Below, piece by piece: positions 12,311 to 22,578 of a DNA stretch of 64,000 bases (position 1 is the first letter of the stretch; each line of letters begins with the position of its first letter). Location: the NCBI GenBank assembly GCA_033060915.1, contig CM065389.1, positions 23,720,501-23,784,500 on the forward strand. The letters run 5' to 3'. The position numbers were made by a program, and so were the translations under genes. The notes under the pieces were generated by a model. It ran no database searches, had not been told where the DNA came from, and saw nothing but the letters and a program-made list of their open reading frames with translations. Source of the DNA: Euryodendron excelsum (lineage: Eukaryota; Streptophyta; Magnoliopsida; Ericales; Pentaphylacaceae).

Positions 12311-13383
12311 GCTTTATCCTTCAAAAGCATTTTTTCAAAAATTTTAAAGCCCCACAAGGGAGGCCTCTATTCCAAACATACCCCCATTTCTACGCCCAAA
12401 ACGTGCCTAAATACTGAAGCAGCACTCCTAAAAACCGTCTCATCGTTTTCAAAACCGTTCCCTTTTCAACAAAACTAAACATTTTCAAAAACCAAAAAAA
12501 CTCCCACTCATCACCCAATGACTCTCGAGTGTTCCAAGAACCCACCAAAAAGATTTGTACGAATTTCTGAAAACATTCCACAATTTTTCTAAACACAAAC
12601 CGACCAACTTCTCAATTTTCTTAATTTTCACATATTTTCTAATTTTCAAAAAAACTCAAAGAATTCAAAAGTTTTTAAAAAATCATGAAACTTCCACGGT
12701 TGTTCAAAACATTTTTCTAAGGCACACGATGCAAAAATTTGGCAAGAAAACGCAATACTCATAGCTGTAAGAGCAAATTCTCAATTCCTATAAGAAGCCC
12801 TTTTATATAAACATGCACATTCATCAAAACACACTCAAACAATCACCCAAACACAAAAACAATCCCATAATCATGTTCAAAACATTGATTTTGACTATTC
12901 ATACGCATCAATCGGACATCTACGCAAAGAAATCAACACAAAACAAAAAAAACTCACTTTTTGCGATTTTCTGGCCAAATCTTCTTCTCCAGTGATGGTG
13001 AACTTTTCTGGAGACTCCAAAGTCTCTCCTGGTAATGCCTAAGCAAAATCCCTCAAGAAGTTTTAGAGAGAAATCTCAAAAATCATCCAAACCTATCTAA
13101 GGAATGCCAAAATTCGCGGTTGCTAAGGTTTTAAAATCCCAGACTGGCCTAGCGCCACTAACAGCGCTTGGGCATTTTCATGCCTGACACCACTCCTAGT
13201 GACACCAAGGCCAAGTTTTGGCTGCCTTGCCCTTTTTTCTACCAAATCTAGTTTTAAATGCTCCCGGACCTCCAAACTTCAAAGTTCGAGCTCTAGCTTT
13301 CAAAATTCATCAACTTTGGTCCCTCTAATCGCCTCACAGACAACATAGGACCCTTACTCTATCGTTTTCTGTCTTCGTTTATC
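12311..13383. other. Element A, AT-rich region before the 3' LTR
   Basis: There is no plus-strand gene here. On the minus strand it would be the upstream region of the antisense PMD gene. It contains a TATA-like TATATAAAAG (12800-12809, minus). Near 13141-13210 there is a block (AGCGCCACTAACAGCGCTTGG and CACCACTCCTAGTGACACC) that resembles the near-palindromes found in the LTR promoter region. Confidence 0.5.
12800..12809 (-). promoter_or_regulatory. Candidate TATA box for the antisense PMD gene
   Basis: TATATAAAAG on the minus strand lies about 1.4 kb upstream of the putative PMD start at 11428. It suits a plant TATA box, but the distance implies a long leader or a 5' intron. It could be chance in AT-rich DNA. 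Confidence 0.3.
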
Positions 13384-13402
13384 GAAGACAGAAAAAGAAG
13401 GG
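13384..13402 (+). other. Polypurine tract of element A
   Basis: GAAGACAGAAAAAGAAGGG, almost all purine, ends four bases before the 3' LTR. This is the expected place of the plus-strand priming site for reverse transcription. Confidence 0.8.
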
Positions 13403-13406
13403 CATC

Positions 13407-16148
13407 TATCAATATCCCATTTTTGCTCGCTCAGCAATCTTCGGCCCAATTGGACCCACTTTCAATTGTTACAACACGCTCAAATTCGAATCAGCCTTCC
13501 AAACTCCAGTCTAGTCAACTGATCGCTTCCCAGGGCCGTCGGGAATGAAGCCAAATGACCAAAATGCCCATGAGGCTTCATTCCAGTTCAATTCAATTGG
13601 CATGCATTTCGAGAAGGTGCCTAAGTCCTCATAGCGGTAAGTCCACCCCTTTCCAGATTGTCCCAAACAATCTGGCATGCTCGGAATGCCATTAAAACCA
13701 ATTTCGAACCCATTCTGGCACTCCCTGGTCAAAATGGCCATTAGGTGCCCCGTTCACCCTCATCAGCCACACCGGCTCTAGGTATTAAATCAGTAACCTC
13801 CAGGGGTACTCCCACGAGTATCTCCAACCTCCAAATCCCTTTCTAGTCAATTTTGGACCCATTCCAATGTTTTTCAGTCAAAATGATCATTTTATCCCTG
13901 GTGGGCCGGTTATCATTTTCAACCACACCAAATATGGGTATCAAACCGTTAATCCCCTGGGACACTCTTGATAGTGTTCTCGACCTTCGAATCCCATCCC
14001 GGTCAACTTCGGACCAATTTTGATGCTTCCCGATTCAAATGACCGTTTTACCCCTAGTGGACTAGTAATCTTTTTCAACCATTGGTATCAAACCGGCAAT
14101 GCCTGGGGTGCTCTTGAGTGCCTTTATCTCTTTTTCAGCTAGGCCTCACAACTAGCAGCTTTCCATACCAAACCGAAGCCACTCATAGTGAAGCTAAGCC
14201 AAAAAAAAATAGCTTAGAGCCACTAGGAGTGGCACCCAAATCTTTGCATTGCAGCCCAAGCTGAATCAAATCTTTAGAATTATTACCATACCAAGGTGGC
14301 GCCACTCCTAGTGGGGCCTAGCGCCTGACCAAAAATTGGCCTGGTGCCACCTCCTTAAAATTTTTATCTATAAATACAGACCACCCCCAGTGTATTCCAG
14401 GTAAAAAAAAAATCGCAAAAAAACGCTGCCGTTCTTGAAACAGCCCCCGAAATCCTCTAAACACCCTAATTCTCTGAAGGCTCTCTCAAGCCTTAGCCCC
14501 CTCTAGCTGTAAACACCAAAACCCTAGCTTCCTTTGAAGCTTTTGAAAGCCATCTCAAAGTTCAAGCAAGTCCTCCATTAGCGTATTTAAGCTAACAAGG
14601 AGATAATGTAGGGTTCTATTTACTCTTCTGCAATTCCCCTCTCTCTCTTCAACTTCCTAGTCCACTTAGACTATTCTTCTATTTTAACCCCCATCTTCAA
14701 GCCTCCTCTTCTTGCATGCTTGAAACAAGAGGACCTTAGGTCAATGCCTAGGGGAAGCTTTAGGAGATCACCTTGTCGGGGATCTTCCTTTAGCCTAACT
14801 AATCATGGTATGGTCCTAAGGCCCCTTGCAATGTGGTGAAGCCTTCAAGCTTGTATGTTCACGACCTATATGCATTATATTTGTCATGTTCATGCATTGT
14901 TCTTATTTTCAAACTCACAACCCTAAGGTGATTCTAACCTCCTCATGGTCAGGGCTTTCCTAGGAAAGTGACATATTCAAAGTGGCTACCAAGGTCCACA
15001 CTAGGGTTTCAAGCCCTAACTTATTTTCAAAACCACAATCTTAGGGTAATTTTAGCCTTTTCATGGTTAGAATCTCTTTAGAAAAGTGGGATATTCAAAT
15101 AGGTCTCCAAAGGCCACATTAGGTTTTAAACCCTAAAACACCTCTTTCAAAATCTAGCTTTCAAACCTCTTTAAATTTCATGTTCAAATGTTTTTCTAAA
15201 ATTGGACAAAGGGTTGTTTTCTTTAAGCCCTAGGAATCCATGTCTTAGGAAGTCCTGTCTTGTCCCCTAATCCTCATTTTGCATCCTTGCATCCACTGTG
15301 TTGTCAAAAGTGCATAAATCTCTTAAGTTGTTTTCAAATCAAAACTCTCATGCATCATGCACAAATTTCAAGTCAAAAACTCTTAAGTTCTTTTTTCAAA
15401 ACAAGACCCCAAAGAGTCTTCAAAGCATCCCAAGGCCTCAATGTGTCTATTTTCAATCGAACCCTTGTCCGAACTACGACTGAACTGATTCTTGCCAAGC
15501 AAGATACGTAGGAAACCTTTATAGATACGGTCACAACCCCTTTTCAAACTCAAATCTAACCCCAAGTTTCTTTCAAACACTTTTTCCAATTACATTATAC
15601 ATTCATTTATCCCAAAAGTGATGACAAAATCCTTTTTCAAAATCTTTTTTAAGTGGACATAGCTGGACAATTAGGAATATGATATTCAAGTGAGTGAATA
15701 TTGGGTGATAGGACATATAGGTCCCATAAGGGTGGGGTGGGGTAGGGTCATAGTTTTTGGTTATCTTCCCTACACATACCCAACCTCCGAACCTAGAATC
15801 ACAGTTTTCAAATACCAAAATGGAGTTATTTTCTAACAGGGCTTTAAACATTTTCAATGGTTGCCAAACAACCCTATTTTCCAAGACACCTCTCTAGAGG
15901 ACATTTTCAAACCATTTCAAATACCTAAGTTTGATCCTCAGATTACACTTAGTTTTAGGTGACCTAACACACCTTTAACCATGTTAGGTGGTGACTCTAA
16001 ATGTTTTTCAAAAAGCCCTTAATCAAATCAATTTCAAGTTCAAATCCCGTCGCACTTGTCCTGTTAGGAGGATGAGTTCTAACAAATAAAGTATCGGGTT
16101 TCACTTTAGTCAAGACCTAGACTCGGGGCCAAAAATTGGGGCGTAACA
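13407..16148 (+). repeat. 3' LTR of element A
   Basis: It begins TATCAATATCCCATTTTTGC (the canonical TG start is mutated) and ends GGGGCGTAACA, followed by the CGGCT duplication. It carries a TATA box at 14369-14376, the TAGGGTT/CCCTAA-rich 5' leader segment, and the conserved block with GAACTACGACTG and GATACGTAGG (15468-15510). Compared with the 5' LTR it lacks about 840 bp at about 15338. It does retain the natural right terminus that the 5' LTR lost. Confidence 0.9.
14369..14376 (+). promoter_or_regulatory. LTR TATA box (element A, 3' LTR)
   Basis: TATAAATA in the context CTATAAATACAGACC. The same context occurs at the same place in solo LTR E (40776-40783). It lies downstream of several GCCACT...AGTGG near-palindromes typical of this LTR family's U3 region. 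Confidence 0.6.
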
Positions 16149-16153
16149 CGGCT
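16149..16153. repeat. Target site duplication of element A, right copy
   Basis: CGGCT is identical to 809-813 and directly follows the terminal CA of the 3' LTR. Confidence 0.9.
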
Positions 16154-16945
16154 CAAATCATCTTTACAAGCGTATTCTTTTCTGTATGATAGAAGAATTG
16201 ATGGCCTTTCTTTATTTCAATCATTGCTCTGTCAGAGTTTCTCGAAACACATAGTAGTGCTTTACCTAAGATGATTGGTGCAAGGAAGATTTCTCCGTCC
16301 ATCTCTGCTAGGATCAATGCTCTTCCTATTATGACTCTTTAAACCAGGAACGGGCCTTCATAGTTAGGGACGAACTTGCCTTTGGCTTTTTGCTGGATTT
16401 GAAGTATCTTTTTAAGAATAAGATCTTCTTCCTTCAACTGGTGAGGCTTCACTTTCTTATTGAAGGATTTGGCAATGTGTCTTTGATAGCATTGGGCATG
16501 GTAAATGGTTGTCATTCTCTTTTCATCTAGGAGGCAAAGTTATTCATACCGGTCCTTGATCCAATCTGCTTCAATGAGTTTCAATGAGGACTCAGAGAGA
16601 GGGGATTTTTACTTTGACTAGTAGGACTGCCTCGCTACTTTAGACTAAGGAAAAAGGCAGTGCCCTAACTAAAATTGTAACTGAGGTTTTATATGCTATC
16701 AATGCAAAGGGTAACTACTCGTGCCAATCCTTATGGTTGTCACTTTTCTTGTGAGGGATTCTCTTGAAGTTTTTTGTTTTACTATTTCAATGGCTCTATT
16801 TGTTCGCGGACGGTAGGCTATCGATTTGTGGAGATTGATCTTGAAAGTTTGGCAAAGCTTTGCCATCATGTCGTTGTTAAGGTTGCTTGCATTATCTGTT
16901 GTGATGGACTTGGGGAGGCCGAACCTATAGAGGACCTTTGAAAGT
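16154..16945 (-). pseudogene. pol: Integrase C-terminal half of element B
   Basis: Minus-strand translation gives the later part of a Gypsy integrase core: RFGLPKSITTDNASNLN, then LCQTFKINLHKSIAYRPR, with the core Asp in TTDN. A damaged region follows, then the C-terminal domain, DEKRMTTIYHAQCYQRHIA, NKKVKPHQLKEEDLILKK and KGKFVPNYEGPFLV. The zinc-binding N-terminus and the first catalytic residue are absent, and several stops and indels are present. Spacing and motifs match Tat/Ogre-lineage integrases. It ends near the point where element A inserted. Confidence 0.82.
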
Positions 16946-17392
16946 GTTTAGAGTCAAAAGATGCCAAGCTTTGGATACCCTGCAAGTTTTATTTTTTTTG
17001 AAAAAGATTTTAGCATGACAAAGAACACATTTTATAATCAAGAGTCATTTATTTCAGATTAGCCCGTTATATACTTGATATTCTATGAAGAACTTTAATA
17101 GGCTAATATTAAGGGATTCCTCCTGTAAGCTTTACCATGGCCTGGGAATATGAGAGGCGGTCCAGTTGACCCTTTCCTTATCTGATGTAGCTAAATAGAT
17201 AGAACCTTGAGTAAGATAAGCTAGTGTTGGAGGATCAGTGTCCAGGACTGAAACATCTTTTTTATGGAACAAGCTTGATTGTGACTCTTCTGGGATTTGA
17301 ACTAATTTACAATTAATGATTGGGGCTGGAATGGTAGACTGTTGACTTGTTGTCTGCTACTTAATGGTTGGATTTCGGGTTGATCCTTTTGC
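16946..17392 (-). other. Element B internal deletion region
   Basis: This is a degraded stretch between protease-region and integrase remnants. Reverse transcriptase and RNase H should lie here in a full element but are missing. No domain can be recognised. Confidence 0.5.
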
Positions 17393-17780
17393 TTAGTCTC
17401 CTTTAGAAGGGGACAATATCCTAGTGTATGAGTATGATGCTAACCATTGAATTCTTTCAGATGAGTACCACCCTATAGTTATGCCCCCTAGTCCTTTCCC
17501 AAGTTGGTAGCCTCTACTACTAAGGTGGCTAGCGACCATGTTCTTAACTGTCAAGTGAGTGGAATGGGCCGAATCATTTTGGATGGTTGACATGCACTTG
17601 AAAGCTTGAAGGTTGGAGGGTTCTATTGTGGCAATGCATAGGACTGACGGAGCTTTGCAAATGGTGAAATTCTTCTCTATGTGGATGGTGATTGCCATGA
17701 CATGGCACAAACGTAGCTGTTGAGAGATAGCGTCTTGCAGATGGATGGCCAGTTCTTCTTACTCTTCAATGTAGGCTAGA
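17393..17780 (-). pseudogene. Protease-region fragment of element B
   Basis: A minus-strand frame (105 codons from 17710, with homologous-looking sequence upstream) contains NMVASHLSSRGYQLGKGLGG and RILSPSKGD. This resembles the glycine-rich (GxxLGKGLG) linker found between protease and reverse transcriptase in Tat/Ogre elements. The protease active site itself was not identified. Assignment is by pattern only. Confidence 0.45.
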
Positions 17781-17925
17781 CCTTTTTCAGTAATTGGGCT
17801 CATCCTTGCATAAGTTTGAATTAGGTGGGATGTTGGAGGGATTCCATAAGTTCAGTTGTGCTCTTTGACCTGGAAAAGAAAAATAAAAACAAAATATAGT
17901 TAGCATGTGGAGTTGGAAGTTTTAT

Positions 17926-19110
17926 GTGATGCATGTCCTAAGGAGGTCCATTCTTGAGGGGATCTAGGCATGATGTTGCATCTATTGTGGAAGTGGAGTT
18001 TTGTCCTTGCATGTAATACAATACCTTTTCAGCATGGGCCGATTGATACTTTTTTGTTTAGGCCATCTTGCCTCTATGGACAAAGAGAGATTTGGGCCTC
18101 TTTTGAGATATGCTTCTATATATGCCATGAATCCTTCGGGTTAGGGAAACCCTTAGAAGTTTAGGTAGGTTTGACTACCATAAGATTGGATTGTTCCTTT
18201 CTCTCTACATTTGATTAAATGTATGAGAATGCAATGACTTGAGTTTCTTGGAACTCCTGTCTTCGAATTGATATCGATGCATGAGCATAATAGTAATGAA
18301 TATATGAGCAGCATAATGGCCATAGATGAGCTGTTTTAGAAGACCCCATTTTTGCCCTTGCTTCAGCCTCTAGCTTTCTTAGCATTTGGAGATAAGGGAG
18401 AAAAAAAGAGGATGTATAAAGAAAAACAAACAGGAGAAGTTAGTACCTTTGAATTTGAAATCTTTGTGCAATGCATGCCTTAAGGATGCCCCTTCTTTGA
18501 GAAGGGGACAAAGCATGACGTTTTGGCACATTTTTGGAGATAGGGGATTGCCCCTGTATGCAGTATCATGCCTGTGCGATCATGTCCATTCTTTCATTCA
18601 TTCATGCATTCATTCGATGAAAGTAAGAAAGACATTTTCATTACATTTGATTTTTGTACATGGAATTAAAAGTACATTTGAAAGGGAAGGGGGAACACTT
18701 TCCATAGGACTTTCGCCTATCTACTTTTACATTTGAAATCCTAAACTACTCTTGAGTCTTTAGATTCGCCTTCTTTATGCTTGATGTCGGGAGGTCGTTG
18801 AGCAACCTTCCTTTTGAATTGCCCCGTGTTTTCTTTGCAGCCCTATCTCTGTGAGTAGAGAGGGATTGGGGCCCCTTTTTATGAGATGATTTCGATGCAT
18901 GCCATGAGTCCTTAGGGTTGCTTGGAACCGTTAGGAATTTTGGTAGGCTTTGATTTGAATGAGAGTGGTTTTGGACCACTCTCTTTAGGTTGATCATTTG
19001 CATGGAATGCAATAACTTGAGTTACTTTGGAACTCATGTCTTAAAATGGATAATGGATGCATGAGCAACATGATATTTGTATTATAGTAAAAAATGCATG
19101 TGCAGTATAA
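17926..19110 (-). repeat. Partly duplicated leader of element B
   Basis: Two related blocks follow one another, about 17926-18330 and about 18465-19110. Both contain ATGCATGYCYTAAGGA-type starts, CTTYGGGTTRSGG-like segments and TGCAATAACTTGAGTT-like ends, and both match the leader of element A around 5240-5780 in reverse. The second block contains an 88-codon frame (18746-19012) with the same LPKFLTVPSNPKDSWHAS peptide as element A. Confidence 0.6.
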
Positions 19111-19820
19111 CAGCTGGAAATAAGTGGACAGAAAGTAAGAAAAAGTAAAGCGGTCAACCTTTCCTCCTTGGTTTTGAAATCGACGCGTGTATCTTAAATT
19201 CAACAAAGGTTCGGCTATGCGTGGAGTGCTACATGAGCAGGAGGTTGGGGGTTACTAATGCTTTCAAAAAAGCTTGGTTCTCGAACCTTCAAACCTCTGG
19301 CGTCAACCCCGAAAGGGTGAACTCTATCTTTGGTTGGTGGTTCAAGCGAGAGAATTATCAAAAGGCCATAAGCTAAAAAACTGAAATAGCATACGCCCAC
19401 AACCAATATACTATTACCCCTTCTAACTAGAAGGGTAGTAACCAGGTAGTAATCCACAAATGAATGACATGCAAGTGAAGTGTATAAGATTTTTTAAAAG
19501 TGGAGGAAAATGCCCAACAACTCCCATCCATCCTATTCATTCATTTCATCCATGGCAGTTAGTATAAGATAGAAAAGTAGAAGGTGAGTACCTACAAAAC
19601 AAATGCACAAAGTTAGTATTTTATTGGAATACCCAATACAAGATAAAAATGAATAATGGATGAAAGAGCATAAGATGACATGCACGGATGCAAGTGATCA
19701 CATCATTTGAAAACATTTTAAAATTTTTGAAAAAGTGGACAAAATTGGACAAGGAAACCAGAGATTCTGGGTGACTAAAGGGTGAAGAGACATGACAATA
19801 ACCTAACCCTCTAAGCATTC
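19111..19820 (-). other. Element B leader next to the primer site
   Basis: This is noncoding. It aligns in reverse with 4407-5000 of element A, with shared segments around ACCCTTCTAGTTAGAA and CACCCTTTCGGGG. No gene is supported. Confidence 0.6.
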
Positions 19821-19836
19821 CCTAATGGAGTTGCCA
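19820..19836 (-). other. tRNA-Arg primer binding site of element B
   Basis: On the minus strand TGGCAACTCCATTAGGG starts two bases after the LTR end. It matches, with a few mismatches, TGGCGACTCCACTGGGG, the complement of a plant tRNA-Arg 3' end. Arg priming is usual in Ogre/Tat-like elements. Confidence 0.72.
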
Positions 19837-19838
19837 GC

Positions 19839-22578
19839 TGTTGTGCCCCAGTTTTCGCCCTTCAAGTCTCCGCGACTCAGGGGAAGAAAGCACCTACTCT
19901 TTTATGTTAGAACTTATCCTAAGAAGGACAAGTGCGACAGGGTTTGAACATAAAATGTATTTAATTAAGGGCTTTCGAAAAAAAGGTTTGGAGTCGCCAC
20001 TTAACATGATTAAGGGTGTGTTAACTCACCCAAAACTAAATATAATCTGAGGATTAAACTCAAGTTTTTTAAATGATTTGAAAATGTCTTCTTGAGAGGT
20101 GTTTTGGAAAAAAGGGTTGTTTGGCAACATTTGAAAATGTTTTAAGCTCATTTAAAAAATTACTCCAATTTTGGTCTTTGAAATAGAGATCGATGGTCCA
20201 AGGGTTGGTTACGTGTAAGGAAGATATCCGAAGATCATCACCCTACCCCGCCCTTGCAGTACCTACATATCTATTTTCCCTTGGGTTCACTCACTTGAAT
20301 CTTCGATTCCTAATAGTCCACTATGTCCACTTGAAATTGTTTGAAAAGAGTTTTGTCATCACTTATAGAAATAATGATACATGATGCAATTTTGAGAAAG
20401 AGTTTGAAGGAAAGTTGGGGGTTGGATTTTGAGAAACTCTTGTGAACTTATTTCGAAAGGTTTTTGGAAATAGTTTTTATGTACTTTATGAAAGGTATGT
20501 CATTGTTCCATTGCCTTTGAGAGTTTAGTCATGTGGTGTCACGACCTAACTTCACCCTCTCTAGGTTGGGACAAAGGGGGTTTATAGTTATCAAAGCATT
20601 AAAATATAGATCTTATCACAATACAAGAGGTTATGTTATTATTACATCATGAAAGGAAAACTAGTGGAACTTTTGCATTCATGTCTCATTAAAGTTACAA
20701 CCCAAAGGAAAACTAATTAACTCATATACTCTAAAGAGATAGGATAGCAGTGGGTCTCGTTTCCATATTCATTTCCTTGGAAATCACGTTGATGCCTCAA
20801 CTCCTGAAAAATGTCCCATAAAATAGGAGTGAGCCGTAAAGCCCAGTAAGAATTCTATGATTTCCATAATGCACGGGTTTAAATGCAGTACAGTAAAATG
20901 AATGGCATGGCATACATATGTCCCTTGTAGTTTCTTTACATCAATACCAGGATCCATGTAGGTATGTCCTGGCAAAGCCAATTCAAGCCAGTGGGCCCCA
21001 CCCATGATCATCCTCCTTCATCAAGTCCAGTGGGGCCCATCCATGATCATCTAGCCCACATCAAGTCCATATCAAGCCCAGTGATACCGACCCATGATAG
21101 CCTCGAGTATCAAACCAAGTCAAGTTCACCCATGCTATTAATTCGGGGTCTTTTTCTTTAGGTTGTTCCACACTTATTCCTCCCCAGTGATGCAAGCAAT
21201 TATGTGGTGCAACTTTAAAATCATTATAGAAAGGAACATGATCAAGTATGCATTTAACAAAACATTTAATAGAGAGGAAAATGAGCATGTACTTAAAAGA
21301 ATGCATAGTTTCCTACACTGATGATATGTCTGGATCAAAGTTGTTCCTGATTCACGTATTTTCTGTGAAAGAAGAGAATGTTTAGCTTGAATGTCATAAA
21401 TATCTACAAAATTCCCAATTAATCTCCTAAACCGATGTTCATTATTTAAAATGCCAAATAATAAGAGAAATTACAAAATCAGAGTTGTTAGTAAAAGTAA
21501 ACTTGGTGAAGTTAGTCCTTTGGAATTCTTCCTATCTCCCATCAAGAACAAAATTGCCCGGTATTGAAACCCAAGGGAATTATCTCAGATTTTACTAGGA
21601 GGTTCGGTGACCCCTCACTCTCCCACTTCTAGGTTCCTCATAGTTTTAGAGGTTTTTTGGTAAAATGTCAGATTATTTTCATTTATAATTTATTTTCTAT
21701 GATTTTCTGTGTCAAAACATTGTTTTTGATTCACAAGGAAAAGATCTAGGCACCACTACGAGTGGCTCCACGCCATATTTTGGCTTAGCTCCACTACGAG
21801 TCGCTCTAGTTCGATTTGGATAGTTGTTGGACTACGGGGCCTAGCTGGAAAAGAGATAGGGGCACTCAAGAGTGTCTCGGGAGTTGCCGATTTGATACCC
21901 ACAGCTGGTATAGTTAAAAAGGATGACCAGCCTGCTAGGGGCAGAACAGTCATTTGAACCGAGAGACACCAAAATTCGTCCGGAGTCGACCGAGGTGTGA
22001 TTCGAAGGCCGGGAACACTATTAAGAATGTCACAGGGGATTATCGGTTTAATACCCACAGCCGGTGTAGTTGAAAAGGATGATCGGCCCACCATGTGCAA
22101 AATGGTTATTTGAACCAGGAGACCTTGAAATTGGTCTGGAATTGACCAGAAGGGGATTTAAAGGTTAGGGACACTTAGGGGAATGTCCCTGGAGGTTTAC
22201 TGGTTTAATACCCAGAGCCAATGTGGCTGATGAGGGCAATCGGGCACTCAGGGATAAAATGGTTATTTTGGCCAAGAACCACCAGAATGGGTTCGGAATT
22301 GGTTCAAATAACATTCTAAGCATGCCGGATTGTTTAGGATAATCTTAGAAGGGGTGGACTTCGCTCTGAGTACTTAGGCACCTTCTCAAAGAGTGTGCTG
22401 GATTGAATTGGAATGGATGATGCCTTAGAGGCATTCTAGTCATTTGGCTTCAGTTGGGCCCAGTGGGCCCAAGAAGCAATTGATTGATTGGATTGGGATC
22501 TGAAAGGCCAGATTAAGCTTGAATGCGAGTCTGGTCGGGTCAAAGATTGCCAAGCGGGCAAAAATTGGGTGCTTACAC
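19839..22578 (-). repeat. 5' LTR of element B, with a foreign middle
   Basis: The right edge reads, on the minus strand, TGTAAGCACCCAATTTTTGC. The left edge ends GGGGCACAACA directly before the primer site. The two outer parts (21740-22578 and 19839-20536) align with element A's LTRs. The middle (20537 to about 21735) does not, and it replaces rather than interrupts the LTR centre. Confidence 0.85.
20537..21735 (+). mobile_element. Foreign segment, probable fragment of another LTR element
   Basis: It begins TGTCACGACCTAACTTC, a start typical of several other plant Gypsy LTRs, and shares nothing with the surrounding LTR family. No clear target duplication flanks it, and LTR sequence on either side does not rejoin cleanly. 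A simple insertion is therefore not supported. Recombination plus deletion is more likely. It contains short GGGCCCA/CATGATCAT-rich repeats around 20990-21110 and no gene. Confidence 0.4.

Larger units (their letters stand above)
814..16148 (+). mobile_element. Element A: non-autonomous Tat/Ogre-like retrotransposon carrying an antisense PMD gene
   Basis: This is a 15.3-kb plus-strand LTR element bounded by matching CGGCT duplications. The order is 5' LTR (814 to about 4394), truncated primer site, leader, degraded gag (5814-7422), a scar where nearly all of pol is missing (about 7700-8470), noncoding DNA, antisense PMD gene remnant (about 10000-11428), 41-bp minisatellite, polypurine tract and 3' LTR (13407-16148). 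Both LTRs share the LTR start, TATA region, a conserved block near the GAACTACGACTG motif and the end. They differ by an ~840-bp deletion in the 3' LTR and by many substitutions, so the insertion is not recent. With no reverse transcriptase or integrase it would have depended on helper elements. Confidence 0.9.
1..22578 (-). mobile_element. Element B: Tat/Ogre-like Gypsy retrotransposon, interrupted by element A
   Basis: This is a minus-strand Ty3/Gypsy element of the Tat/Ogre type. Its visible parts are 16149-22578 (5' LTR, tRNA primer site, leader, protease fragment, integrase C-terminal half) and 1-808 (sequence downstream of integrase). Bases 814-16148 are element A, inserted with a 5-bp duplication. 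The join is supported because the reverse complement running 16260 to 16149 and on into 808 to 760 resembles 8510-8610 of element A, including a shared GGTTACATT followed by a T- and A-rich run. Gag, reverse transcriptase and RNase H are not visible in B. Its 3' LTR must lie left of the window. B itself sits in LTR C. Confidence 0.85.
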
